A stretch of DNA of 13,465 nt, from assembly GCA_002385805.1 (NCBI GenBank), contig DGEF01000094.1, forward strand, positions 1 to 13,465, written 5' to 3'. This document shows, in pieces, positions 1 through 6,660 of the stretch; within the stretch, counting starts at the first letter, position 1, and each line of letters starts with the position of its first letter. The notes beneath the pieces were generated by a model. It was not told the origin of the DNA. It was given only the letters and a program-made list of their open reading frames with translations, and ran no database searches. The stretch comes from Peptococcaceae bacterium UBA3933 (lineage in GTDB: Bacteria; Bacillota; Peptococcia; Peptococcales; BICA1-8). The position numbers and the translations under genes are program-made.

Positions 1-20
1 ATTAACCACGGATTAACACT
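1..20 (+). repeat. CCACGGAT-type decamer repeat, left-end copy
   Basis: The first bases contain AACCACGGATTAACACT. Its reverse complement (AGTGTTAATCCGTGGTT) matches the decamer-built repeats at 6574-6608 and 6661-6692, which face the other way. It lies beyond the 3' end of the radical SAM gene in non-coding DNA and may continue outside the window. Identity as a dispersed genomic repeat is inferred from three copies seen here. Confidence 0.6.
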
Positions 21-25
21 ATTTA

Positions 26-41
26 TTCGCCTTAAGGCGAA
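26..41. repeat. Perfect 16-bp palindrome (hairpin)
   Basis: TTCGCCTTAAGGCGAA is a perfect palindrome, giving a 6-bp stem (TTCGCC/GGCGAA) with a TTAA loop on either strand. No T-run follows on the minus strand, so it does not look like an intrinsic terminator. It sits five bases from the CCACGGAT repeat, as a similar TTCG...CGAA hairpin does near the repeat at 6574-6608. Confidence 0.65.
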
Positions 42-60
42 GGTTAAGGTTGAGGTTAAG
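41..60 (+). repeat. Hexamer tandem repeat (AGGTTA/G)
   Basis: Three hexamers, AGGTTA, AGGTTG and AGGTTA plus AG, run directly on from the palindrome at 26-41. The array is short and non-coding, with no visible function. Confidence 0.55.
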
Positions 61-111
61 TCTGGGTTAATTAATAGGTCATAAGTCTGTTCCGAAAGCT
101 TAGCCCGGTAG

Positions 112-193
112 CCGTCATGCCGTCATGCAAATTAGCTAATGAGTCGTAATGCTGTCCTAAAATATTTGCCCCAAAGCCGTAATGCTGACATGC
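112..193 (+). repeat. Short direct repeats (CCGTCATG, CGTAATGCTG)
   Basis: CCGTCATG occurs twice in tandem at 112-127. The decamer CGTAATGCTG occurs at 145-154 and again at 178-187, the second continuing into a related ACATGC at 188-193. The stretch is non-coding and lies just beyond the end of the radical SAM gene. Confidence 0.5.
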
Positions 194-213
194 AGTATAA
201 CCCAAAAGCTAAA

Positions 214-1299
214 TTAGTGATTAATTCTGTATTTATCCAAAAATTCCCTTCTGGAAAGAACAACCCAGGAATTAGTAGATGGATTGAAAAAAGTTAAGTG
301 GCCAGGTGGTAAATTAGCCAAAGGTGAAATTTCCAATGCTATACCGTATTTATCTTGAATATATTTGACATTAGATTTGTGTTGTCCTTTGACTTGAGAT
401 ATTTCACGGGGATTAGTATAGATTTTTAAATTTTTTATTGACGAGTCCTTTATAGCTCCTATTAAATATTTCAGTTGTTTACGAAACACTCTGCTTTTCA
501 CTAATTCTCCGTAAGCAGGATGGTATGGTCCGGCAACCAAGTCTTTACCTTCACAGAGATTTTCCGTAGCTTGTAAACCTAGTCTTATAATCGGTATTCG
601 GGCTTGAGAAAATAGAATATACAACAAAGCTCCCACTTCTATAGCCTCTTCTAAAGACCAGGGTTGAAATTCACCTTTTTGATACATCTCAGCCAATTTC
701 GTTTGTTTGATAACTACAGTTGGATAAATACGAACAAAATCAGGTTTTAACCTAATAACTTTTTGGGCAGTAACCAAGGTTTTTTCCCGAGTATCCAGGG
801 GTAACCCCGGCATTAATTGAATACCTACTTTACGTTTAGCTTCTTTTAAAGCAATAACCGCCTTCTCTACACTGGAAGGAGAATGACCCCGTTCACTTAT
901 TGCTAAAACTTGGGGATCTAAGGATTGAACACCTAATTCTACTGTATTTACCTGGTAGGTTACCAACCTATTAATAACTTCCGGGCTTATATAATCCGGT
1001 CTGGTTGATATTCTAATTTCGTCGATTAGCTTACTTTCTTTAAGTTTCAGGGCTGTTTGCAGTAATTGTTTTTGGAATTCTTCCTCAATAGCCGTAAAAC
1101 TACCACCATAAAAAGCCAATTCAATAGTATTATCTGATTTCCCTTTAATTGTTTTTCGGTAAGCAAGTACAGTATCTGTAACCTTTTGGGGAGTTGGTTT
1201 ATTAAAATTTCCGGCAATTTTTTTTTGATTACAAAAAACACAAGTATGAGGACAACCCAAATGGGGAATGAAGATAGGTATAATAATTTTTCTACTCAC
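214..1299 (-). CDS. Elp3-like radical SAM protein without acetyltransferase domain
   Basis: A 361-residue radical SAM enzyme. The CxxxCxxC motif that binds the 4Fe-4S cluster is at Cys16, Cys20 and Cys23. Motifs shared with the Elp3 radical SAM core follow: YGGSF (64-68), STRPDY (98-103), ELGVQSLD (121-128) and MPGLP near 163. Full Elp3 proteins carry a C-terminal GNAT acetyltransferase domain; this one is too short and ends in about 100 residues I cannot assign, so a tRNA wobble-uridine role like that of Elp3 is not assured. The start is GTG, preceded by a weak GGGTG, and overlaps the end of rnc by 8 bases, suggesting translational coupling. A radical SAM gene next to rnc is, from memory, common in clostridia, often with smc following. 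The substrate is unknown. Confidence 0.85.
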   Translation of the reverse strand: MSRKIIIPIFIPHLGCPHTCVFCNQKKIAGNFNKPTPQKVTDTVLAYRKTIKGKSDNTIELAFYGGSFTAIEEEFQKQLLQTALKLKESKLIDEIRISTRPDYISPEVINRLVTYQVNTVELGVQSLDPQVLAISERGHSPSSVEKAVIALKEAKRKVGIQLMPGLPLDTREKTLVTAQKVIRLKPDFVRIYPTVVIKQTKLAEMYQKGEFQPWSLEEAIEVGALLYILFSQARIPIIRLGLQATENLCEGKDLVAGPYHPAYGELVKSRVFRKQLKYLIGAIKDSSIKNLKIYTNPREISQVKGQHKSNVKYIQDKYGIALEISPLANLPPGHLTFFNPSTNSWVVLSRREFLDKYRINH

Positions 1300-2005
1300 T
1301 TAATTCACCCATTTTTATTAAAGCTTGATGGGCTGCATTTTGTTCAGCCTCTTTTTTAGTCCGGCCACTTCCCCGAGCAATAAGTTTTCCCTGCACCGAA
1401 ACTCCGGCCACAAAAACTTTATCATGATCAGGGCCTGTTTCAGAAAGAATTTCATATTCAATTACTTGGTCCGAGCGACGCTGAATATATTCTTGAAATT
1501 GAGTTTTAAAATCACCATAATTTCCGGAAATTACTCTTTCCAGTTCAGGCTTTATGTACTTTATAGTAAATTCTTTAATCTCCTCTAAGCCTAACTCAAG
1601 GTACAGGGCACCTATTAAAGCTTCCCAGGCATCGGCCAGGTTGGAAGGTCTTTGAGCTCCTCCTCCAAGTTTTTCGCCTTTTCCCATAAGTAAATAAGGA
1701 CCGATTCCTAATCGATTAGCAGCTTTAGCCAAACTACTTTCGCAAACTAATGCTGCCCGCATTTTAGTAAGTTCACCTTCACTTTTTTCCGGGTAAAGAT
1801 TAAATAAATAATCCCCTACAATCAATCCTACTACTGCATCACCCAAAAACTCCAATCTTTGGTTATGGTTACCGGCCCCTTGTCCTTTTTCAAAAACATA
1901 AGAAGGATGTGTTAAAGCTGTATTTATTAATTCTAAGCTAGTTATATTCAACCCTATTTTCTCAATCAATTCTTTTAACTCTTTAATCCGTTGTTCGGTC
2001 AACAT
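1292..2005 (-). CDS. rnc: Ribonuclease III
   Basis: Ribonuclease III cleaves double-stranded RNA in rRNA and mRNA processing. The 237-residue protein has the catalytic domain with signature NQRLEFLGDAVVG (48-60). Metal-binding acids are Glu52, Asp56, Asp125 and Glu128, the last two in ADAWEAL. A C-terminal double-stranded-RNA-binding domain spans about 164-234 (FKTQFQEYIQ at its start, GSGRTKKEAEQNAA near its end). The open frame extends upstream to 2113, but GGAGGTG lies six bases before the ATG at 2003-2005, and the upstream codons coincide with a promoter and a terminator, so the shorter start is chosen; its length fits the family. A terminator and a promoter separate it from fabF. The radical SAM gene overlaps its end by 8 bases. 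Confidence 0.95.
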   Translation of the reverse strand: MLTEQRIKELKELIEKIGLNITSLELINTALTHPSYVFEKGQGAGNHNQRLEFLGDAVVGLIVGDYLFNLYPEKSEGELTKMRAALVCESSLAKAANRLGIGPYLLMGKGEKLGGGAQRPSNLADAWEALIGALYLELGLEEIKEFTIKYIKPELERVISGNYGDFKTQFQEYIQRRSDQVIEYEILSETGPDHDKVFVAGVSVQGKLIARGSGRTKKEAEQNAAHQALIKMGELSE

Positions 2006-2026
2006 TTTTTCACCTCCATAAAGAAT

Positions 2027-2055
2027 ATTGTACACATTAAAAGGCACAAAAACAA
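2027..2055 (-). promoter_or_regulatory. Putative sigma-A promoter of rnc
   Basis: Read on the minus strand, TTGTTT and TACAAT are separated by exactly 17 bases, between the fabF terminator and the rnc start. The predicted transcript start near 2020 gives a leader of only about 15 bases containing GGAGG. The -35 box is an imperfect match, but the context (terminator upstream, gene downstream) supports it. Confidence 0.6.
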
Positions 2056-2094
2056 ACAAATTAGTTAACGCATTTGCTACTAGAATTGTTTGCA

Positions 2095-2133
2095 AATAAC
2101 AAAGGTTAGCCAAATTGGCTAACCTTTGTTATT
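2095..2133 (-). terminator. Intrinsic terminator after fabF (39-bp palindrome)
   Basis: Bases 2095-2113 and 2115-2133 are perfectly complementary, with one central base at 2114. The core is GGTTAGCC/GGCTAACC. On the minus strand the descending arm runs into TTTGTTATTT, a U-rich tail that pairs with the A-rich upstream side. The fabF stop codon (2129-2131) lies inside the stem. It should end the fatty acid operon and isolate rnc. Confidence 0.85.
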
Positions 2134-3373
2134 CCTTAAATTTACTTAATACTATGGAAGCATTATGTCCACCGAATCCCAATGAATTACTCATAGCATA
2201 ATTTATTACTTTCTTTCTGGCTTTATTGGGGACATAATCCAAATCGCAATCTGGATCTGGATATTCATAATTAATAGTAGGTGGAACAATATCATCCTTG
2301 ATGGCTAAACAGACCGCCGCTAATTCAATTGCCCCTGCAGCACCCAATAGATGTCCGGTCATTGATTTGGTAGAGCTAATTAATACATTTTTGCTGGCTT
2401 CACCAAAAACCTCTTTGATAGCAAGTGTTTCATATTTATCGTTTAATTCAGTTGAAGTTCCATGAGCATTAATATAATCTATATCTGAGGGTTTGATTTG
2501 TGCATCTTGTATAGCTAAAGCCATGGCTCGAGCGGCACCCTCTCCGTCGGGAGCAGGAGCTGTAATATGATGAGCATCAGCTGTGGCTGCATATCCTAAT
2601 ACTTCCGCATAAATTGGGGCATTACGTTTTAGGGCATGTTCTAAACTTTCCAGAACTAAAATAGCGGAACCTTCACCCATCACAAAACCGTCTCTTTTTT
2701 TATCAAAGGGTCTACTGGCTTTAGTTGGCTCATCATTACGGGTAGACAATGCTTTCATAGAACAAAAACCGGCAAAAGATAATGGTGTAATTGAAGATTC
2801 TGTGCCACCGGTTAGGACAATATCTGCATCTCCCCGTTGGATATATTTAAAAGCATCTCCTATGGCATTTGTACCTGAAGCACAAGCTGTAACCACTGTA
2901 AAATTAGGACCTTTGGCGCCAAGGTGAATAGAAATCTGTCCAGCAGCCATATTGACAATCATCATCGGCGTCATAAAGGGGCTTACACGACTAGGCCCTT
3001 TCTCCAACAGTACTTTATGCTGTTCTTCTAAAGTACTTATACCGCCGATTCCGGAACCTAAAATAACACCTACTCTGGTTAAATCAACTTTTTCTAAATC
3101 CAATTTGCTGTCATTAACAGCCATTTTGGCAGCAGATACAGCATATTGAGTAAATAAATCCATCCGGCGGGCTTCTTTTTTATCAATAAAATCCAATACA
3201 TTGAAATCCTTTACTTCACCGGCAATCCTTGTGGGCATTTCACTGGCATCGAATTTGGTAATTGGACCTATACCGGAATTACCGGCTATTAAGTTTTCCC
3301 AGAATTTTTCTTTGCCAGACCCTACAGGTGAAATTACTCCTAATCCGGTAACAACTACTCTTTTTTTTGACAT
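2129..3373 (-). CDS. fabF: 3-oxoacyl-ACP synthase II
   Basis: This elongating beta-ketoacyl-ACP synthase condenses malonyl-ACP with acyl-ACP in the cytosolic type II pathway. At 414 residues it matches the family length. The Cys-His-His triad is Cys164 in TACASGTN, His304 in NAHGTSTELND and His341 in SMTGHLLGAAG, with the conserved Lys336; these sit one position beyond the E. coli FabF numbers. The C-terminal SNSLGFGGHNAS is typical. The ATG at 3371-3373 follows AGAGGTG seven bases upstream and gives the usual MSKKRVVVTG start; the frame open to 3424 adds 17 unlikely residues. It is last in the fatty acid operon, 128 bases after the second FabK-like gene, and its stop codon is inside the terminator stem. 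Confidence 0.97.
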   Translation of the reverse strand: MSKKRVVVTGLGVISPVGSGKEKFWENLIAGNSGIGPITKFDASEMPTRIAGEVKDFNVLDFIDKKEARRMDLFTQYAVSAAKMAVNDSKLDLEKVDLTRVGVILGSGIGGISTLEEQHKVLLEKGPSRVSPFMTPMMIVNMAAGQISIHLGAKGPNFTVVTACASGTNAIGDAFKYIQRGDADIVLTGGTESSITPLSFAGFCSMKALSTRNDEPTKASRPFDKKRDGFVMGEGSAILVLESLEHALKRNAPIYAEVLGYAATADAHHITAPAPDGEGAARAMALAIQDAQIKPSDIDYINAHGTSTELNDKYETLAIKEVFGEASKNVLISSTKSMTGHLLGAAGAIELAAVCLAIKDDIVPPTINYEYPDPDCDLDYVPNKARKKVINYAMSNSLGFGGHNASIVLSKFKE

Positions 3374-3429
3374 TGAAAAACACCTCTTTTGCTTAGAGTG
3401 GCTAGGTAAATAGTTGTTGAACATTAGTT

Positions 3430-3473
3430 AAAAAAAATAAAAATGTCTTTCTTAAAGTGTTGCTTTTAAGAAA
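3430..3473 (-). terminator. Weak AT-rich hairpin with T-tract before fabF
   Basis: On the minus strand TTTCTTAAA and TTTAAGAAA form a 9-bp stem with an 8-base loop (3448-3473). GACA follows, then a T-rich run (3430-3443). The stem has a single G-C pair, so termination would be partial at best. I find no convincing promoter between it and fabF, so read-through or attenuation is more likely than full separation. Confidence 0.35.
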
Positions 3474-3501
3474 TTCTGAAAGAATAAAGAATTATAGTCT
3501 T

Positions 3502-4443
3502 TTACAGCTTTTCATAATCGCTAACCAATTTACGTATAATCTCACCGGCAGGCAAAATTTCTTTAATCTTATTTATATAGGCTCCTGAGAAAATAAGTCC
3601 TTCTTTCAAGTTACCTTTTTGTGCATTGTTTAACGCAGCCATTATACAGAAGTTGCGCTTACATTTTTTTAAGCAATTTTCGCATTTCTCCGGCGGTATA
3701 TTTTCCTTAGCAATTTTCTCACTAAACTCATTCTTAAGAGCACGGCCCGGTAAACCTACCGGACTATCAATTAAAACGATATCCTCGGCAGTTGCCTGGA
3801 TATAAAATTCTTTTAGATTAGGTGCGGCGTTTGATTCTAAAGAAGCCGCAAACCTAGTTCCCATTTGCACACCATCTGCACCTAATTTAAATACTTCATA
3901 CATATCCAGAGCATCAATTATTCCTCCGGCCGCTATTACCGGAATCTTAATAGCTTTTTTTACTTCCGGAAGGATTTTCCTTACTGATTCCATAGTACCC
4001 AGATGACCTCCGGCTTCTGTACCTTCAACTACTACTGCCGAAGCACCTAAACCTTCAGCCAATTTAGCCAGTTTAGTAGTGGAAACAATAGAAACAAAGG
4101 GAGTTTTAGCTTCAGCACACCACTTAAAAATATCTCTGGAAAATCCAGCCCCTTGTACAATTAAGTCAATACCTTCCTCCAAAGCGGCAAAAACTAATTC
4201 CGGAAATTTTTTTACGGCATACATAATATTGATACCTATAATTCCGTTCGTATTCTTTCTAGCCCATCTTATTTCATCTTTTAATTCTTGAATACTCATC
4301 CCACTGGCTGCAATTAAACCAATTCCACCTGCATTGGCTACAGCAGCAGCTAGGGGTGCTGTTGATATCCTGACAGCCATTCCGCCTTGGATAATGGGAT
4401 ATTTAGGTTGTAAATTGCCAATTTTTAATACAGGTAATTTCAA
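3502..4443 (-). CDS. FabK/nitronate monooxygenase-family flavin oxidoreductase with C-terminal Cys cluster
   Basis: A 313-residue FMN-dependent TIM-barrel protein of the FabK/2-nitropropane dioxygenase family and a paralogue of the fabK product at 6706. Shared features are YPIIQGGMA (15-23), GTEAGGHLG (141-149) with the conserved His147, the phosphate-binding AAGGI (171-175) and QMGTRF (193-198). It differs in having QGAGF where FabK has TGAGNP, and a C-terminal cluster of Cys254, Cys257, Cys261 and Cys266 (C-x2-C-x3-C-x4-C) absent from the FabK copy. The cluster could bind a metal or an Fe-S centre. It starts with TTG at 4441-4443, six bases after GGGAGGAG; no other start preserves the N-terminal core. 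Position between acpP and fabF suggests an acyl-ACP or lipid-related substrate, but nitronate monooxygenase or another flavin reductase is equally possible. Confidence 0.85.
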   Translation of the reverse strand: MKLPVLKIGNLQPKYPIIQGGMAVRISTAPLAAAVANAGGIGLIAASGMSIQELKDEIRWARKNTNGIIGINIMYAVKKFPELVFAALEEGIDLIVQGAGFSRDIFKWCAEAKTPFVSIVSTTKLAKLAEGLGASAVVVEGTEAGGHLGTMESVRKILPEVKKAIKIPVIAAGGIIDALDMYEVFKLGADGVQMGTRFAASLESNAAPNLKEFYIQATAEDIVLIDSPVGLPGRALKNEFSEKIAKENIPPEKCENCLKKCKRNFCIMAALNNAQKGNLKEGLIFSGAYINKIKEILPAGEIIRKLVSDYEKL

Positions 4444-4470
4444 AGGGAACTCCTCCCAATTTTATCTATT

Positions 4471-4506
4471 TTAAGAAAAGCCCCGTAAAATTTCCACGGG
4501 ACTTTT
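4471..4506 (-). terminator. Hairpin terminator or attenuator after acpP
   Basis: On the minus strand AAAAGTCCCGT pairs with ACGGGGCTTTT (4496-4506 with 4476-4486), an 11-bp stem with one G-U pair and a 9-base loop, followed by CTTAAAA. It begins 9 bases past the acpP stop codon. The 3' arm ends in TTTT, giving a modest U-tract. No clear promoter follows, so it may lower rather than stop expression of the two downstream genes, leaving more acpP message. Confidence 0.65.
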
Positions 4507-4514
4507 ACTGTTCG

Positions 4515-4745
4515 TTATTGAATCTTTCCTTTAATATATTCTACAGCTGCGCCAACACTTCTTATTTTTTCTGCATCTTCATCAGGAATTTCTATATCAA
4601 ACTCTTCCTCGATAGCCATAACTAACTCAACCACATCTAAAGAATCTGCGTTTAAATCCTCAAAAGTGGTTTCTAAAGTTACTTCGTCAGCGTCAACACC
4701 TAATTGGTCAACAACAATTGATTTTATTTTTTCAAAAACTTCCAC
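4515..4745 (-). CDS. acpP: Acyl carrier protein
   Basis: A small acidic carrier whose serine receives 4'-phosphopantetheine and then carries the growing acyl chain between the Fab enzymes. The 76-residue protein has the attachment motif ADSLD with Ser35, followed by the acidic helix VVELVMAIEEEF. Asn32 stands where E. coli ACP has Gly (LNADSL against LGADSL). The start chosen is GTG at 4743-4745, eight bases after AAGGAGG. The frame opens further up at a TTG at 4764-4766, but the Shine-Dalgarno lies inside that extension, which would also add seven residues not seen in the family. It follows fabG by 36 bases and is followed by a hairpin. Confidence 0.97.
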   Translation of the reverse strand: MEVFEKIKSIVVDQLGVDADEVTLETTFEDLNADSLDVVELVMAIEEEFDIEIPDEDAEKIRSVGAAVEYIKGKIQ

Positions 4746-4781
4746 ACTCTTCACCTCCTTCCACAAGCTCTTTTAATAATC

Positions 4782-5525
4782 TCACATTATCATTCCACCA
4801 TCAACACATAAAACTTGGCCTGTTATATAGTCAGCCGCCGGAGAAGCTAAAAAGCTAACAGCATTAGCAACATCCTCGGGCTTACCAAACCTTTTTAGAG
4901 GTATACGATTTAAAATTTGTTCCTGCATTTCAGAAGTAAGCTGTTGTGTCATATCAGTTGTAATAAATCCAGGGGCAACAGCATTCACCTGTATATTACG
5001 ACTGGCTAGTTCTTGAGCCATAGCTTTAGTAAAACCAATTATCCCGGCTTTACTGGCTGCATAATTACTTTGACCTATATTACCGGATAAACCGACAACA
5101 GAAGAGATATTAATAATTTTACCCTTTCTCTCCTTCATCATTACTCTAATAACTGCTTTCGTACAGTTAAAAACACCTTTTAAGTTCGTAGCCATAACCT
5201 GGTCCCAGTCCTCTTCTTTCAAACGCATTAAAAGATTATCTCGGTTAATGCCCGCATTATTGACTAAAATATTTATAGGACCAAGTTTTTCTTCAACAGT
5301 TTTAATCATCTGAGTAACTTGTGTATTATCGCTAACATCGGCTTGAACTGCTATAGCTTCTCCGCCGAAAGATTCAATCTCCTTAACTACTTCTAAAGCT
5401 TTATCCTGGCTGCCGGCATAATTTACGGCAACCTTAGCCCCTTTTTTAGCTAGTTCTAAAGCAATGGCTCTACCAATCCCTCGGGAAGCACCGGTGACTA
5501 AAGCCACTTGCCCCGCAAAAATCAT
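4782..5525 (-). CDS. fabG: 3-oxoacyl-ACP reductase
   Basis: This NADPH-dependent short-chain dehydrogenase reduces 3-ketoacyl-ACP to 3-hydroxyacyl-ACP. It has 247 residues, the usual length. The cofactor loop TGASRGIG is at 11-18 and NNAG at 89-92. The catalytic set is Asn114, Ser142, Tyr155 and Lys159 (YAASK), and the C-terminus GQVLCVDGGMIM is typical of FabG. The ATG at 5523-5525 comes one base after the fabD stop, with AAGGAAGGTG inside the end of fabD. A GTG at 5532-5534 in the same frame is less well placed. This near-contact with fabD implies translational coupling. Assignment to FabG rather than another SDR rests on close similarity to Bacillus FabG as I remember it, and on context. 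Confidence 0.97.
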   Translation of the reverse strand: MIFAGQVALVTGASRGIGRAIALELAKKGAKVAVNYAGSQDKALEVVKEIESFGGEAIAVQADVSDNTQVTQMIKTVEEKLGPINILVNNAGINRDNLLMRLKEEDWDQVMATNLKGVFNCTKAVIRVMMKERKGKIINISSVVGLSGNIGQSNYAASKAGIIGFTKAMAQELASRNIQVNAVAPGFITTDMTQQLTSEMQEQILNRIPLKRFGKPEDVANAVSFLASPAADYITGQVLCVDGGMIM

Positions 5526-5526
5526 T

Positions 5527-6468
5527 CTAAACACCTTCCTTTAATTGAACCAAAGTTTTTTCAAAAGATGCCATGTCCTCAATATTCAATAGTTTAGCTC
5601 CTGGAACAATCTTTTTAATTAATCCTGACAAAACTTTGCCTGGCCCTATTTCTACAAAGGTTATAACTCCTTTATCAGATAACAATTTAATAGATTGTTC
5701 CCATTTTACCGAATTATTTACTTGAGTAATTAAAGCTTCCTTAACTTCTTCTCCGGTTGAAACGATTTGAGCATTTACATTGGCCACAACAGGTATTTGT
5801 GGGTCATTAACCTGCACATTTTTTATGGTTTCAGCTAATTTAATACTGGCTGGTTTTAAAAGAGAAGAATGAAAAGGACCGCTTACTGATAAAACCATAG
5901 CTCTTTTAGCACCATATTCTTTAGCTAAACTTACTGCCTTATTCACCGCAGGAGTTTGTCCGGCAATTACTATTTGTCCGGGGCAATTAAAATTAGCCGG
6001 TTCTACTATTCCTTCATCACTACAAATATGGCATAATTCCTCCACTTTAGCAATATCTAATCCTAAGATTGCCGCCATTGTACCTTCTCCAGCCGGAACA
6101 GCTTCCTGCATATACATACCTCTTTTTTCAACCAGCTTAACCGCATCCGCAAAACTCATAGATTCTGCTACAACAAGGGCTGAATACTCACCTAAACTGT
6201 GTCCGGCTACAAAGTCCGGCTTAATTCCCTCTTCTTTAATCAATTGATAGCAGGCAATACTGGTAGTAAGTATAGCCGGTTGAGTATGTATAGTTAGTTT
6301 TAATTTTTCTTCAGGACCGTTAAAACATAAATCGGATAAATTATAGCCTAATGTCTTATCTGCGATTTCAAAGATTTCCCTGGACAGTGGATTCTTTTCA
6401 AATACATCACGGCCCATACCTACATATTGAGCTCCTTGGCCAGGAAAAACAAAGGCAATTTTGCCCAT
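5527..6468 (-). CDS. fabD: Malonyl-CoA:ACP transacylase
   Basis: Transfers malonyl from CoA to ACP, supplying the elongation substrate. The 313-residue protein has FVFPGQGAQYVGMG (6-19) with oxyanion Gln11, the nucleophile Ser91 in GHSLGE, Arg116 and catalytic His200 in GPFHSSL. These fall one residue before the E. coli FabD numbers. The ATG at 6466-6468 is preceded by AAGGAGG six bases away. Upstream, a 237-base repeat-rich spacer separates it from fabK, unlike the tight joints elsewhere in the operon. Downstream, fabG begins one base after the fabD stop. Confidence 0.97.
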   Translation of the reverse strand: MGKIAFVFPGQGAQYVGMGRDVFEKNPLSREIFEIADKTLGYNLSDLCFNGPEEKLKLTIHTQPAILTTSIACYQLIKEEGIKPDFVAGHSLGEYSALVVAESMSFADAVKLVEKRGMYMQEAVPAGEGTMAAILGLDIAKVEELCHICSDEGIVEPANFNCPGQIVIAGQTPAVNKAVSLAKEYGAKRAMVLSVSGPFHSSLLKPASIKLAETIKNVQVNDPQIPVVANVNAQIVSTGEEVKEALITQVNNSVKWEQSIKLLSDKGVITFVEIGPGKVLSGLIKKIVPGAKLLNIEDMASFEKTLVQLKEGV

Positions 6469-6483
6469 AGAAAACCTCCTTAG

Positions 6484-6540
6484 TTAGTGTGATTAGTGAC
6501 TAGTGACTAGTAGAATAGTGGCTAGTTTTTAGTGGCTAGT
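6484..6540 (+). repeat. TAGTGAC / TAGTGGCTAGT tandem repeats
   Basis: TAGTGAC occurs twice in tandem at 6494-6507, preceded by the related TTAGTGT at 6484-6490. The 11-mer TAGTGGCTAGT occurs at 6516-6526 and 6530-6540. They sit 16 bases upstream of the fabD start codon, just beyond its ribosome binding site, in what would be operon mRNA. No function is apparent. Confidence 0.6.
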
Positions 6541-6542
6541 AT

Positions 6543-6563
6543 TTCGACCTTCGGTCTGACGAA
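6543..6563. repeat. TTCG...CGAA imperfect hairpin
   Basis: The stretch begins TTCG and ends CGAA, and inside it GACC and GGTC (6546-6556) pair around TTC. It can fold as the inner 4-bp hairpin or as TTCG/CGAA outer pairs with a bulge. No T-tract follows. It parallels the TTCGCC/GGCGAA palindrome at 26-41 in ends and in position relative to a CCACGGAT-type repeat. Confidence 0.45.
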
Positions 6564-6573
6564 TTATTATTTA

Positions 6574-6608
6574 ATCAATGTTAATCCGTGTTCATCTGTC
6601 GTGGTTTA
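6574..6608 (-). repeat. CCACGGAT-type decamer repeat, spacer copy 1
   Basis: On the plus strand decamers ATCAATGTTA and ATCCGTGTTC are followed by ATCTGTCGTGGTT and then TAAT. On the minus strand this reads AACCACG, then CACGGATTAACA. The same decamer pattern (ATCNGTGTTN closing in GTGGTT) recurs at 6661-6692 and, inverted, at 1-20. The copy is non-coding. Confidence 0.6.
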
Positions 6609-6620
6609 ATTATGTTTTTT

Positions 6621-6648
6621 CTCGCCCACTCGCCCACTCGCTCACTAG
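6621..6648 (+). repeat. Octamer tandem repeat CTCGCCCA x3
   Basis: CTCGCCCA (6621-6628), CTCGCCCA (6629-6636) and CTCGCTCA (6637-6644) run head to tail, then CTAG. The array lies between the two decamer repeats of the spacer. No open frame or regulatory motif was recognised in it. Confidence 0.65.
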
Positions 6649-6660
6649 TAGACTTTCCTT

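Noticed and set aside
2006..2113. N-terminal extension of rnc by 36 residues
   Set aside because: The stretch contains the terminator edge, a promoter and the ribosome binding site for the ATG at 2003-2005; RNase III homologues lack such an extension.
3374..3447. FapR operator or promoter upstream of fabF
   Set aside because: I searched for TTAGTACC-like half-sites and a TTGACA/TATAAT pair on the minus strand and found nothing better than chance.
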